Source: Paracoccus sp. (in: a-proteobacteria)
GTDB lineage: Bacteria; Pseudomonadota; Alphaproteobacteria; Rhodobacterales; Rhodobacteraceae
Length of the DNA: 19,625 nucleotides
Direction of reading: 5' to 3'
NCBI GenBank assembly: GCA_018056045.1
Contig: JAGPGI010000005.1
Coordinates: forward strand, 1 to 19,625
The notes below the pieces were generated by a model that saw nothing but the letters and a program-made list of their open reading frames with translations, was not told the origin of the DNA and did no database searches. Position 1 is the stretch's first letter, and the number at the start of each line of letters is the position of its first letter. This document shows positions 6,521 through 13,419 of this stretch, piece after piece. A program made the position numbers and the translations under genes.

Positions 6521-8110
6521 CTATCGCGGCTTGCGGTCGAGTTGGCCAAAGGCAAGCAGGGCAGATTGCCATCCGGCCCGATCGGCCGGACCCAGCCGGC
6601 CGTCGCGGTTGATCCGGGCATATTGCGCGAAAAGCGCCTGATAATGCCCGTTCACCTGGTTGACATGAGACGTCGCGGCCTGTTCGGCAGGCCCGCGACC
6701 GCTTGCGGGGCCGCAACCGCAACCGCAGGCGCCGGGCTGTGCGGGCGGCACCGGCAGGGGGTTGGGCTGAGTGCCGGGCTGAGTGCCAGGCTGGGGGGCG
6801 GGCGTTCCGGGCTGGCTTGCCGCCATGATGCCGGCCTCGGCTGCCAGCCAGCCGGCATTCATGCGCAGGATCTGGGTGGCGTAATCCATGTCCAGCCGGT
6901 CCAGCGTGTCCTGCCCGGAATGGACCGCGTCATTGGCGGAATCGGCGCCTTCGATGGTCAGGACGGCGGGGATGCCGGCCTCGATGAAGGGGACATGATC
7001 GCTGGCAAAGGGGTTGAGCGAGGTCTGGATCACCAGCGTGGTATGATCCTGCGCCGATTGCGCCAAGGCAGCGATCATACCCTGGCTCAGCGCTGCGCCT
7101 TCCAGCATCACGGTCGGCGGTGGACTGTTGACGCGGCCGATCATGTCCATGTTCAGCATCGCCCGGATGCGCCCGCGCTCGGCCTGCGAGAGCGCCGCGA
7201 CATATTGCGTCGATCCCAAAAGCCCCTGTTCTTCGCCCCCGAACAGAAGAAAGACCAGATCATGGGCAAAGTCCCGCGTGGCCATGGCGGCGGCCAGCGT
7301 CAGCACCCCGGCCGAGCCGCTGGCATTGTCGTCGGCGCCGGGGGCGGGGGCCGAAGGGCCGGCACCGTGATTGACGGAATCAAGATGCGCGCCCACAAGC
7401 ACCACCCCGCGCCCCGGTTCGGAAGCTTGTCCCGCCTTGGTGACGATCAGGTTCAGGCTGGTGGCGCCGCCGACGGTGACGCTGGCGGTGGTGCAGTTCA
7501 GGCCAAGCGCCTCGAACTGGCCCTGCGCCCATGCGACGGCGTCGCGGAAATCGGCGCTGGTCGAATGCCGGGTCCGGTATGAGGCGAGATGCGTCACCGC
7601 CGCCTCGAAGCCCGCGCGGGATACCGCCGCGACCGCCGCCGCGATCTCGGGGGCGGGCAGGCGGGCGGCTTCGCGCCGGGGAAGCTGGCGATAGATCGCC
7701 ACGTTTTCCGGCAATGGCCGGATGACGAAGGCCGGGGCGTGGCTGTCGCCCAGCTTCCGCGCGGCCTCGCGGTCGAATTCGACGATCAGGTAGCGGCCCT
7801 TGCCGGCCAGCACCCGGGCATCGGGATGGGCATGCTCAAAGCTGCGCCCGGTCTGCACGACCAGATGCAGGTCGGGCTTGCGCACCTCGTCGGCGGCGCC
7901 GGCGATCTCCAGCCGCCCGGCCAGCGCCTCCCATTTGCCATTCGCCGCGCAGATGAAAACCTCGTCGCCGAGCCCGACCCAGAAGCCGCCCTGCGCCTGG
8001 ATGGCGTCCAGTCCCGCCGCGCTTTCGGGTCGGGCGCCGCTGTCCGGCGCCGCCTCCTGCGCCGGGATGGGGAAATCGCTTATCCTTAAAGGTAATACCG
8101 CAAATTTCAT
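6521..8110 (-). CDS. M28-family zinc aminopeptidase with C-terminal Pro-rich linker and shared module
   Basis: 529-residue co-catalytic dizinc aminopeptidase. The N-terminal 1-150 resemble a propeptide or accessory domain. The M28 core (about 165-428) has H242 and D244 (GAHLDS), D260 (GADDNASG), E293-E294 (GGEEQG), D322 (NMDMIG) and H372 (SDHVPF), so the full metal and catalytic set is present. A Pro/Thr/Gln-rich linker (about 432-460) leads to a CGCGC stretch (C462, C464, C466) and a C-terminal module (489-524) homologous to the M43 protease tail. No signal peptide is visible. The ATG at 8110 has GGGGGA 7 nt upstream; the ATG at 8125 has no ribosome site and would lie only a few bases after the predicted transcription start. 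First gene of the four-gene unit, divergent from the trypsin-nuclease gene. Confidence 0.9.
   Translation of the reverse strand: MKFAVLPLRISDFPIPAQEAAPDSGARPESAAGLDAIQAQGGFWVGLGDEVFICAANGKWEALAGRLEIAGAADEVRKPDLHLVVQTGRSFEHAHPDARVLAGKGRYLIVEFDREAARKLGDSHAPAFVIRPLPENVAIYRQLPRREAARLPAPEIAAAVAAVSRAGFEAAVTHLASYRTRHSTSADFRDAVAWAQGQFEALGLNCTTASVTVGGATSLNLIVTKAGQASEPGRGVVLVGAHLDSVNHGAGPSAPAPGADDNASGSAGVLTLAAAMATRDFAHDLVFLLFGGEEQGLLGSTQYVAALSQAERGRIRAMLNMDMIGRVNSPPPTVMLEGAALSQGMIAALAQSAQDHTTLVIQTSLNPFASDHVPFIEAGIPAVLTIEGADSANDAVHSGQDTLDRLDMDYATQILRMNAGWLAAEAGIMAASQPGTPAPQPGTQPGTQPNPLPVPPAQPGACGCGCGPASGRGPAEQAATSHVNQVNGHYQALFAQYARINRDGRLGPADRAGWQSALLAFGQLDRKPR
6539..6646 (-). other. C-terminal module of the M28 peptidase shared with the M43 protease
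   Basis: Residues 489-524 of the M28 protein, paired without gaps with residues 516-551 of the M43 protein. The module is predicted helical, begins with HY, has a central YA then G-x-L, and ends with WQ-x-A-x2-A and Q-[IL]. It is absent from the trypsin-nuclease protein, the lipocalin-like protein and the ligase. Confidence 0.7.
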
Positions 8111-8137
8111 CGGGTTGTCCCCCATGAGCCGGGCAAC

Positions 8138-8166
8138 AGCATAGCTCAGAACCGGCCGATTCTCAA
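8138..8166 (-). promoter_or_regulatory. sigma-70-type promoter of the M28/lipocalin-like/M43/ATP-grasp unit
   Basis: Read on the minus strand, TTGAGA (8166-8161, 5 of 6 to the -35 consensus) and TATGCT (8143-8138, 4 of 6) are separated by 17 nt. Transcription would start near 8131, about 20 nt before the ATG at 8110, which supports that start over 8125. Predicted by eye. Confidence 0.5.
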
Positions 8167-8258
8167 ATGCTGACCGCTGGCTGGCCCCGATCTCCGCAGC
8201 AATCCGTCACAATCCATGGTAGATTGAGCCAGGCGCAAGATGACAGGCAGAGGCAAGC

Positions 8259-10517
8259 ATGGACGACGACAACATCCATTCCGATACCCTGCGTCTGGCA
8301 GAGGAGGCACTGGCCCGCTGGCAGGCGCGATCCAAGGTCCGCAACGGCCGCAGCAAGGCGCTGCGCGCGGGCAAGGCCTTGCTGGCCGACACCCCGTCAC
8401 GGCTGGCGGCGCGGGTCAATGTTCTGGTGGGCGAGGTCCGGCGCTACTGCGAATGGGGGCAGATGCCCTCGAACGATGTGCTGCGCGAGCTGGTCGAGCG
8501 GCCGGCGCCGGTGGTGGCCGAAGAGCTGACCGACCGGATCGTCAACGAGGCGCTGATCGGGACCTCGGATTTCCTGTCGGTCGAGTTTCTGGAACGCGGC
8601 GCGCTGGCGGCGCGCAGCGTCGGGCGGATCCTGATCGAGGTAGATGGCGGACGGGCGGCGCTTGGCACCGGCTTCATGGTCGGGCCGGGGCTGTTGATGA
8701 CCAATCAGCATGTGCTGACCTCGGACCGGCGCGCGGCGCGCTGCGTGCTGCAGATGGATTATGAATTGCGCCTGTTCGGCGCCCCGCGCGCGCCGCAGGA
8801 ATTCGCGCTGGAGCCGCAGCGGTTCTTTCTGGCGCATGAGGATCTGGATTTCGCGCTGGTCGCCGTGGCCGGGACCAGCGCCATGGGCCTGCAGCTGGAG
8901 GGCTATGGCTGGCTGCCGCTGGTCGAGGCGCAGGGCAAGATCGCGATCTCGGACAAGGACCATATCAACATCATCCAGCATCCCCGCGGCGAGGAAAAAC
9001 AGGTCGTGCTGCGCAACAACCGGGTGCTGGACATGCGCACCGGCGACGACCCCAAGGACGAGATGATCGGCTCGTTCCTGCATTACGAGGCCGATACCGA
9101 CAAGGGCTCGTCCGGCGCGCCGGTGCTCAGCGATACCTGGCAGGTGATCGGGCTGCATCATTCGGGGGTGCCGGCGCTGCATGAAAAGGGCGGCTGGCTG
9201 CACAGGAATGGCGACCAGTGGCAGGACGGCCGCGACCGGCTCGAGGATGTGGTCTGGGTCGCCAACGAGGCGGTGCGCATCTCGGGCATCATGGGCGCGA
9301 TCAAGCTGGCGCAGCTTGATCCGCTCCGGCGCGGCTTTGTCGATGCGGCGCTGGCCGCAAGGCCGCGGGTCGCATGGGCGATGCCGGGCACGACCGAGGC
9401 GATCACCACCATCCTGAACACGCCGCCGGCCGCTCCGGTGCCGCCCCAGCCTGCCCCGCAACCCGTGCTTGCGCCAGCGGTGCTGGCCGGGGGCAGCGTC
9501 GATATCCCGCTGCGGGTGACGATCTCGCTGGGCGGGGCGGTTCCGGGGGCGGCTCCGGAAATCGCCCTGAGCGACGGGCGCGGCGGATCCGACACGGCCC
9601 TGCTCGAGGCGATCTCGCCAAGCGACATGGCCGACCGCAAGGGTTACGACCCGCATTTCCTTGGCTTTGATCTGCCGCTGCCGGGGATCAAGTCCAAGCC
9701 CGCCTTTGGCGGCGCGCAGCGGATCACCCAGCCCTCGCATCCCGAAGACGAATACGAGCTGCGTTATCACGGCTATAGCGTGCTGATCTGCGCCGGGCGC
9801 CGGCAGGCCTATCTTTCGGCCTGTCAGGTCGATTTCAACGCGCCGGTGACGGTGGGACGCGAGGGCGGCGGCAACTGGCGCTATGATCCGCGCATTCCCC
9901 GCGCCGCGCAGCTTGGCAGCCGCTATTACGACAACAATCCCTATGATCGCGGCCACCTGTCACGCCGTGACGACCTTGCCCGTGGCCCCACGCGCGAGGC
10001 CGCGATCGCCGCCAACAGGGACAGCTTTTTCTGGACCAATTGTGCGCCCCAGCATTACCTCTTGAACCAGTCCGGGGCCACCGGCGCCAATCTGCGGCTC
10101 TGGGGCGATCTTGAGAATTACATCTCCGAGCAGGGGCCGGCGCATGGCAGGCTGTCGGTGTTCAACGGGCCGGTCTTCGGCGCGGCCGACAAGCCGCTTT
10201 ATGACGCGCTGGTGCCGATGGCCTTTTACAAGATCGTCGTCTGGGGCGGCCCGGATTGCGGCGATGCCGGCGCGCTTGGCTTTGTCCTTGAGCAGGCCGA
10301 TCTGGTCAGGGACCTGCCCGAGCAACGGCTCGCCCCCGGCATCTTCTCGATCCGCCAGCGCCCGATCAGCGCCATCGGCGAGGGGCTGGATGTCGATCTG
10401 CGCGATCTGGCGGCGCTGGACCGCATGCAGCCGGCCGGGCGGCGCGGCAAGACGGCCAAGGGCGCGCAGGACAGCGACGGCATCGAGATCACCTCGGTCG
10501 AGGATATCCGCTTCTGA
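8259..10517 (+). CDS. trypsin-like serine protease fused to DNA/RNA non-specific (NUC1-type) endonuclease
   Basis: 752 residues, two enzymes in one chain. Residues 1-115 are helical and charged, without a signal peptide. Residues 118-345 are a trypsin-like domain with H151 (TNQHVLT), D195 or D197 (EDLDFAL) and S285 (GSSGAPV). Residues 388-410 are a Pro/Ala linker, and 465-700 a beta-beta-alpha-metal nuclease of the NUC1 type with DRGH (563-566, general base H566), N594 (TNCAPQ) and the downstream W615 and L618-E619. Both active sites look complete. AGAGG lies 5 nt before the ATG. The gene is divergent from the M28/M43/ATP-grasp unit across a 148-nt spacer. The architecture suggests a nuclease kept inactive or released by its own protease, as in biological-conflict effectors, but a nutritional secreted nuclease is also possible. 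A recognised secretion signal is lacking. Confidence 0.9.
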   Translation: MDDDNIHSDTLRLAEEALARWQARSKVRNGRSKALRAGKALLADTPSRLAARVNVLVGEVRRYCEWGQMPSNDVLRELVERPAPVVAEELTDRIVNEALIGTSDFLSVEFLERGALAARSVGRILIEVDGGRAALGTGFMVGPGLLMTNQHVLTSDRRAARCVLQMDYELRLFGAPRAPQEFALEPQRFFLAHEDLDFALVAVAGTSAMGLQLEGYGWLPLVEAQGKIAISDKDHINIIQHPRGEEKQVVLRNNRVLDMRTGDDPKDEMIGSFLHYEADTDKGSSGAPVLSDTWQVIGLHHSGVPALHEKGGWLHRNGDQWQDGRDRLEDVVWVANEAVRISGIMGAIKLAQLDPLRRGFVDAALAARPRVAWAMPGTTEAITTILNTPPAAPVPPQPAPQPVLAPAVLAGGSVDIPLRVTISLGGAVPGAAPEIALSDGRGGSDTALLEAISPSDMADRKGYDPHFLGFDLPLPGIKSKPAFGGAQRITQPSHPEDEYELRYHGYSVLICAGRRQAYLSACQVDFNAPVTVGREGGGNWRYDPRIPRAAQLGSRYYDNNPYDRGHLSRRDDLARGPTREAAIAANRDSFFWTNCAPQHYLLNQSGATGANLRLWGDLENYISEQGPAHGRLSVFNGPVFGAADKPLYDALVPMAFYKIVVWGGPDCGDAGALGFVLEQADLVRDLPEQRLAPGIFSIRQRPISAIGEGLDVDLRDLAALDRMQPAGRRGKTAKGAQDSDGIEITSVEDIRF

Positions 10518-10518
10518 G

Positions 10519-10552
10519 CCGCGCGCCCCGGCTTCAGGCGTCGGCCGCGCGG
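10519..10552 (+). terminator. candidate terminator of the trypsin-nuclease gene
   Basis: CCGCGCG (10519-10525) pairs perfectly with CGCGCGG (10546-10552), starting 2 nt after the stop codon. The loop is 20 nt and only a short TTCTCGT follows, so if it terminates it is a weak or Rho-assisted site. Confidence 0.35.
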
Positions 10553-10571
10553 TTCTCGTAACGCCCGAGAC

Positions 10572-10608
10572 CTGCGGGTGCAGCGCCAGCGTGGTGACGC
10601 ACCCGCAG
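10572..10608. repeat. perfect 10-bp inverted repeat
   Basis: CTGCGGGTGC (10572-10581) and GCACCCGCAG (10599-10608) flank a 17-nt loop. This is the longest perfect arm pair I noticed in the spacer. It may be a bidirectional terminator, a protein site or the trace of a dispersed intergenic repeat. Confidence 0.6.
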
Positions 10609-10714
10609 TCATGGGTGGCCTCGAATTTCAGCCAGAAGCCCCGAGATCGAGGCTCGAGCAGCAAATCCGGGCCCGCCCCCCGCATAACCCTGCCCGAAGG
10701 TCGGGACCGACGCG

Positions 10715-10757
10715 GCGGCGCTTTCTCTGCGCCGCGGAATAGGTTACAGCGGCGCAG
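10715..10757 (+). promoter_or_regulatory. alternative-hairpin element upstream of bioM
   Basis: Segment B (CTGCGCCGC, 10727-10735) can pair perfectly with the upstream segment A (GCGGCGC, 10715-10721; 7-nt loop TTTCTCT) or with the downstream segment C (GCGGCGCAG, 10749-10757; 13-nt loop). The two structures exclude each other, as in attenuators. In GC-rich DNA this can arise by chance. Confidence 0.35.
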
Positions 10758-10793
10758 TTGCCGCGGATGGTCGCGGGAACGCTGGCGAACGGG

Positions 10794-11600
10794 ATGCGGG
10801 ACGAGACCTTGCAGCACGAGAAATCCTTGCCTTGGCCAAAGGGGGACAGCCACCCGCAGGCGCGTCCTGCCCAGCCGGCGGCGGTCGGCATCGTGCTCGA
10901 GGGTGTCGACTACACGGTCGAGGGCAGGCCGATCCTGCGCGATCTGAGTTTTTCGGTCTCGGCCCTGCGGCTTGGCGTCGTCGGGCGCAACGGCTCGGGC
11001 AAGTCGACGCTGGCGCGGCTGGTGGCCGGGCTGATCGCGCCGGGCAAGGGCAGTTGCCGCGTCAATGGCCGTGATCTGGCCCGCGACCGCAAGGCCGCCA
11101 TCGCCGAGGTCGGTATCCTGTTCCAGAACCCCGACCATCAGCTGATCTTTCCCACCGTGCTCGAGGAAATGATGTTCGGCCTGCGCCAGCGCGGCCAGAG
11201 CCGCGCCGAGGCCGATGCCGGCGCGCGCCGGACGCTGGCCCGCTTTGGCAAGGCGCATTGGGCCGATGCGGCGGTCGTCAGCCTGTCGCAGGGGCAAAAG
11301 CACCTGCTGTGCTTGATGGCGGTGGTGGCGATGGCGCCGGGGCTGCTGGTTCTTGACGAGCCTTTTGCCGGTCTGGACGCGCCGACGCGGATGCAGCTGC
11401 GCCGCTATCTCGATCTTTACGCCGGGGCGGTGCTGCATATCTCGCATGATCCGGCCGATTTCGACAGCTATGACACCATGCTGTGGCTGGATCAGGGCCG
11501 CATCCGCGATGCTGGCGCGCCGGCGGCGGTGCTGGCCGCCTATAGCGCCGAGATGACACGATTGGGGGCCGAGGATGATATCTCTGACCTCGCCGGTTAG
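10794..11600 (+). CDS. bioM: biotin ECF transporter ATPase BioM
   Basis: ATP-binding subunit of the energy-coupling-factor transporter for biotin. It drives uptake together with BioN (T component) and BioY (biotin-binding S component), the arrangement characterised in Rhodobacter capsulatus. Visible motifs are Walker A GRNGSGKST, the Q-loop segment FQNPDHQ, a signature-like SLSQGQKH, Walker B LLVLDEPFAGLD and the switch His in HISHDP. Homology to BioM begins about 35 residues after the ATG at 10794, so the real start may be the GTG at 10893, giving 235 residues; none of the candidate starts has a strong ribosome site. The 3' end overlaps bioN by 26 nt, showing tight operon packing. Confidence 0.88.
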   Translation: MRDETLQHEKSLPWPKGDSHPQARPAQPAAVGIVLEGVDYTVEGRPILRDLSFSVSALRLGVVGRNGSGKSTLARLVAGLIAPGKGSCRVNGRDLARDRKAAIAEVGILFQNPDHQLIFPTVLEEMMFGLRQRGQSRAEADAGARRTLARFGKAHWADAAVVSLSQGQKHLLCLMAVVAMAPGLLVLDEPFAGLDAPTRMQLRRYLDLYAGAVLHISHDPADFDSYDTMLWLDQGRIRDAGAPAAVLAAYSAEMTRLGAEDDISDLAG

Positions 11601-12186
11601 AACGCGCGCCCATGACTGGCCTGCCGGGGCCAAGCTCTTGGCGCTGTGTCTGGCCACGCTCGGGCTGTTCTTCGTCGAAAGCCTGACCCTGCAGGCGATC
11701 GCCTGCGCGGCTGTGCTCATGGCCTATCTTCTGCCGGGGCGGGTGTTTTTCCGCGCCGGCATGTCGCGGCTGTTCATCCTGTGGCCCTTTGTGGCGGTGG
11801 TGCTGCTGTGGCATCTGCTGGCGGATGATTTCCGCGCCGGTGCGGTGATCATCCTGAGGATGATCTCGGTCGTGGCGCTGGCGAACCTCGTCACCATGAC
11901 CACGCGCCTGACCGAGATGACCGACCTGATGCGGCGGCTGCTCGCGCCGCTGCGGCGGCTGGGGATCAGGACCGATGCGATCGAGCTGGCCATGGCGCTG
12001 GTCGTGCGCGCCACGCCGGCTTTGCTGGACAAGGGGCAGAACCTGCGCGACGCGTGGCGGGCAAGGACGCATCGCCGCCCGTCATGGCGCATCGTGCTGC
12101 CCTTCATGCTTTTGGCTGTCGACGACGCCGAACATCTCGCCGAGGCGCTGAGGGCGCGCGGCGCAATCACAAACCAAGGGGAGTAA
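11575..12186 (+). CDS. bioN: biotin ECF transporter transmembrane T component BioN
   Basis: 203-residue membrane protein of the CbiQ/BioN family that couples BioM ATP hydrolysis to BioY. Several hydrophobic segments are visible (LLALCLATLGLFFVES, AIACAAVLMAYLLP, LFILWPFVAVVLLWHLL, VIILRMISVVALANLVTM). The cytoplasmic region carries the Ala-Arg-Gly coupling motif (LRARGAI) near the C-terminus. The gene starts inside the end of bioM, with GGGGG 7 nt upstream, and stops 1 nt before the bioY ATG. Confidence 0.9.
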   Translation: MISLTSPVRTRAHDWPAGAKLLALCLATLGLFFVESLTLQAIACAAVLMAYLLPGRVFFRAGMSRLFILWPFVAVVLLWHLLADDFRAGAVIILRMISVVALANLVTMTTRLTEMTDLMRRLLAPLRRLGIRTDAIELAMALVVRATPALLDKGQNLRDAWRARTHRRPSWRIVLPFMLLAVDDAEHLAEALRARGAITNQGE

Positions 12187-12187
12187 T

Positions 12188-12733
12188 ATGGAAAAGAACA
12201 TCGCCTATATCGCGCTTTTCGCAGCGCTGATCGCGGTCCTGGGGCTGATCCCCAAGATCACCTTGGCCTTTGGCGTGCCGATCACCGCGCAGAGCCTTGG
12301 CGTCATGCTGTGCGGCACGGTTCTGGGGGCGCGGCGCGGCGCGCTGGCGGTGGGGCTGTTCCTGCTGCTGGTGGCGCTTGGGCTGCCGCTGCTGGCGGGC
12401 GGACGTGGGGGCCTTGGGGTCTTTGCCTCGCCGACAGTGGGCTTTCTGGTCGGTTTTCCGGTCGCGGCCTTCGTCACCGGCTGGATCACCGAACGCTGGC
12501 GCAGCGCCCCGGTCGGGATCGCGGCGGGTGTCGCGGCCGTCATCGGCGGGATTGTCGTGCTTTATGCCTTTGGCATCGTTGGCATGTCGGTCGTGATGGG
12601 CAAGACCCTGACCGAGGCGGCCATGCTGGTCACGGCCTTCATCCCCGGTGACCTGCTCAAGGCCGGGATCGCGGGCATGCTGACCTCGTCCCTGGTCAAG
12701 GCGCGCCCGGGCAGCGTGCTGTCGCGCTCATGA
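12188..12733 (+). CDS. bioY: biotin transporter substrate-binding component BioY
   Basis: 181-residue integral membrane S component with about six hydrophobic helices and the BioY family pattern: PITAQSLGVMLCGTVLG near the N-terminus, a LGLPLLAGGRGGLG loop, PTVGFLVGFPVAAFVTGW, and FIPGDLLKAGIAG at the end. BioY binds biotin with high affinity. The ribosome site AAGGGGAG stands 5 nt before the ATG. The last codon and stop overlap the next gene's ATG (ATGA), coupling a nitroreductase to the transporter. Confidence 0.95.
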   Translation: MEKNIAYIALFAALIAVLGLIPKITLAFGVPITAQSLGVMLCGTVLGARRGALAVGLFLLLVALGLPLLAGGRGGLGVFASPTVGFLVGFPVAAFVTGWITERWRSAPVGIAAGVAAVIGGIVVLYAFGIVGMSVVMGKTLTEAAMLVTAFIPGDLLKAGIAGMLTSSLVKARPGSVLSRS

Positions 12734-13419
12734 CACTGACGCCGGTCGAGGAGACGCTTTTCGGCCGGCGCTCGGTCCGGGCCTATAGGGGGACACCCGT
12801 CCCCCGGCCCGATATCGAGCGCATCTGCCGCGCCGCGCGCGCCGCGCCCAGCGGCGCGAACCTGCAACCGGGGGCGTTTCATGTCCTGACCGGCGAGGCG
12901 CTGGCGGGCCTTTCCCGCGCGCTTCTGGCCGCCATAGATGCGGGCGTGCCGGTCGCCAGAGAATATTCCTATTTCCCCGACCCGATGCCGCAGGAACTCA
13001 AGTCCCGCCAGCGCGCGGCGGGCTATGCGCTTTACGCGGCTCTCGGGATATCCCGGCGCGACCTTGACGGGCGGCGCGCCCAGTTCGACCGGAATTACCG
13101 CTTCTTCGGCGCACCCGTGGGCATCGTGGTGACCATCGACCGGCGCATGGGCGCGGGTTGCTTCATGGATCTGGGCATGGCGCTGATGGCGTTCCAGCTT
13201 GCCGCCGAGAGCCTCGGCTACGCGACCACGGGTATCGGCGCGCTGGCCAATTACGGCCCCGTCGCCCACGCGCATCTGGACCTGCCCGAGGATGAGATGG
13301 TGGTCTGCGGGCTGGCCCTTGGCAGACCCGACCACGCCGATCCGGCGAACGGCTTTCGCACCGAGCGCGCGCCGCTGGATGCCTATACCCGCTTTTACGG
13401 CTTTCCCGATCAGGACTGA
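12730..13419 (+). CDS. nitroreductase-family flavoprotein
   Basis: 229-residue FMN-dependent NAD(P)H oxidoreductase of the nitroreductase fold. The FMN-binding RRSVRAY (13-19), APSGANLQPG (39-48) and the C-terminal GIGALANY region are visible. These enzymes reduce nitro groups, quinones or enones, and the physiological substrate is usually unknown. It is translationally coupled to bioY by an ATGA overlap, so it is the fourth gene of the biotin operon. A link to biotin chemistry is possible but undemonstrated. It ends overlapping the convergent thiolase gene by 10 nt. Confidence 0.88.
   Translation: MTLTPVEETLFGRRSVRAYRGTPVPRPDIERICRAARAAPSGANLQPGAFHVLTGEALAGLSRALLAAIDAGVPVAREYSYFPDPMPQELKSRQRAAGYALYAALGISRRDLDGRRAQFDRNYRFFGAPVGIVVTIDRRMGAGCFMDLGMALMAFQLAAESLGYATTGIGALANYGPVAHAHLDLPEDEMVVCGLALGRPDHADPANGFRTERAPLDAYTRFYGFPDQD

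Larger units (their letters stand above)
10518..10793. other. hairpin-rich spacer between the trypsin-nuclease gene and bioM
   Basis: About 276 nt without a convincing gene. It holds 7-bp arms at 10519-10525 and 10546-10552, perfect 10-bp arms at 10572-10581 and 10599-10608, short 5-bp arms at 10693-10697 and 10701-10705, and a three-segment alternative-pairing element at 10715-10757. I found no clear sigma-70 promoter and no BioR-like site for bioM. Confidence 0.6.

Noticed and set aside
9960..11720. 586-codon minus-strand open frame spanning the nuclease end, the spacer and bioM
   Set aside because: It crosses two well-supported plus-strand genes and is rich in Arg/Gln/His as typical of antisense GC-rich frames.
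11000..12800. BioR operator (TTATAGATA-like) for bioMNY
   Set aside because: No such sequence found upstream of bioM or in the operon.
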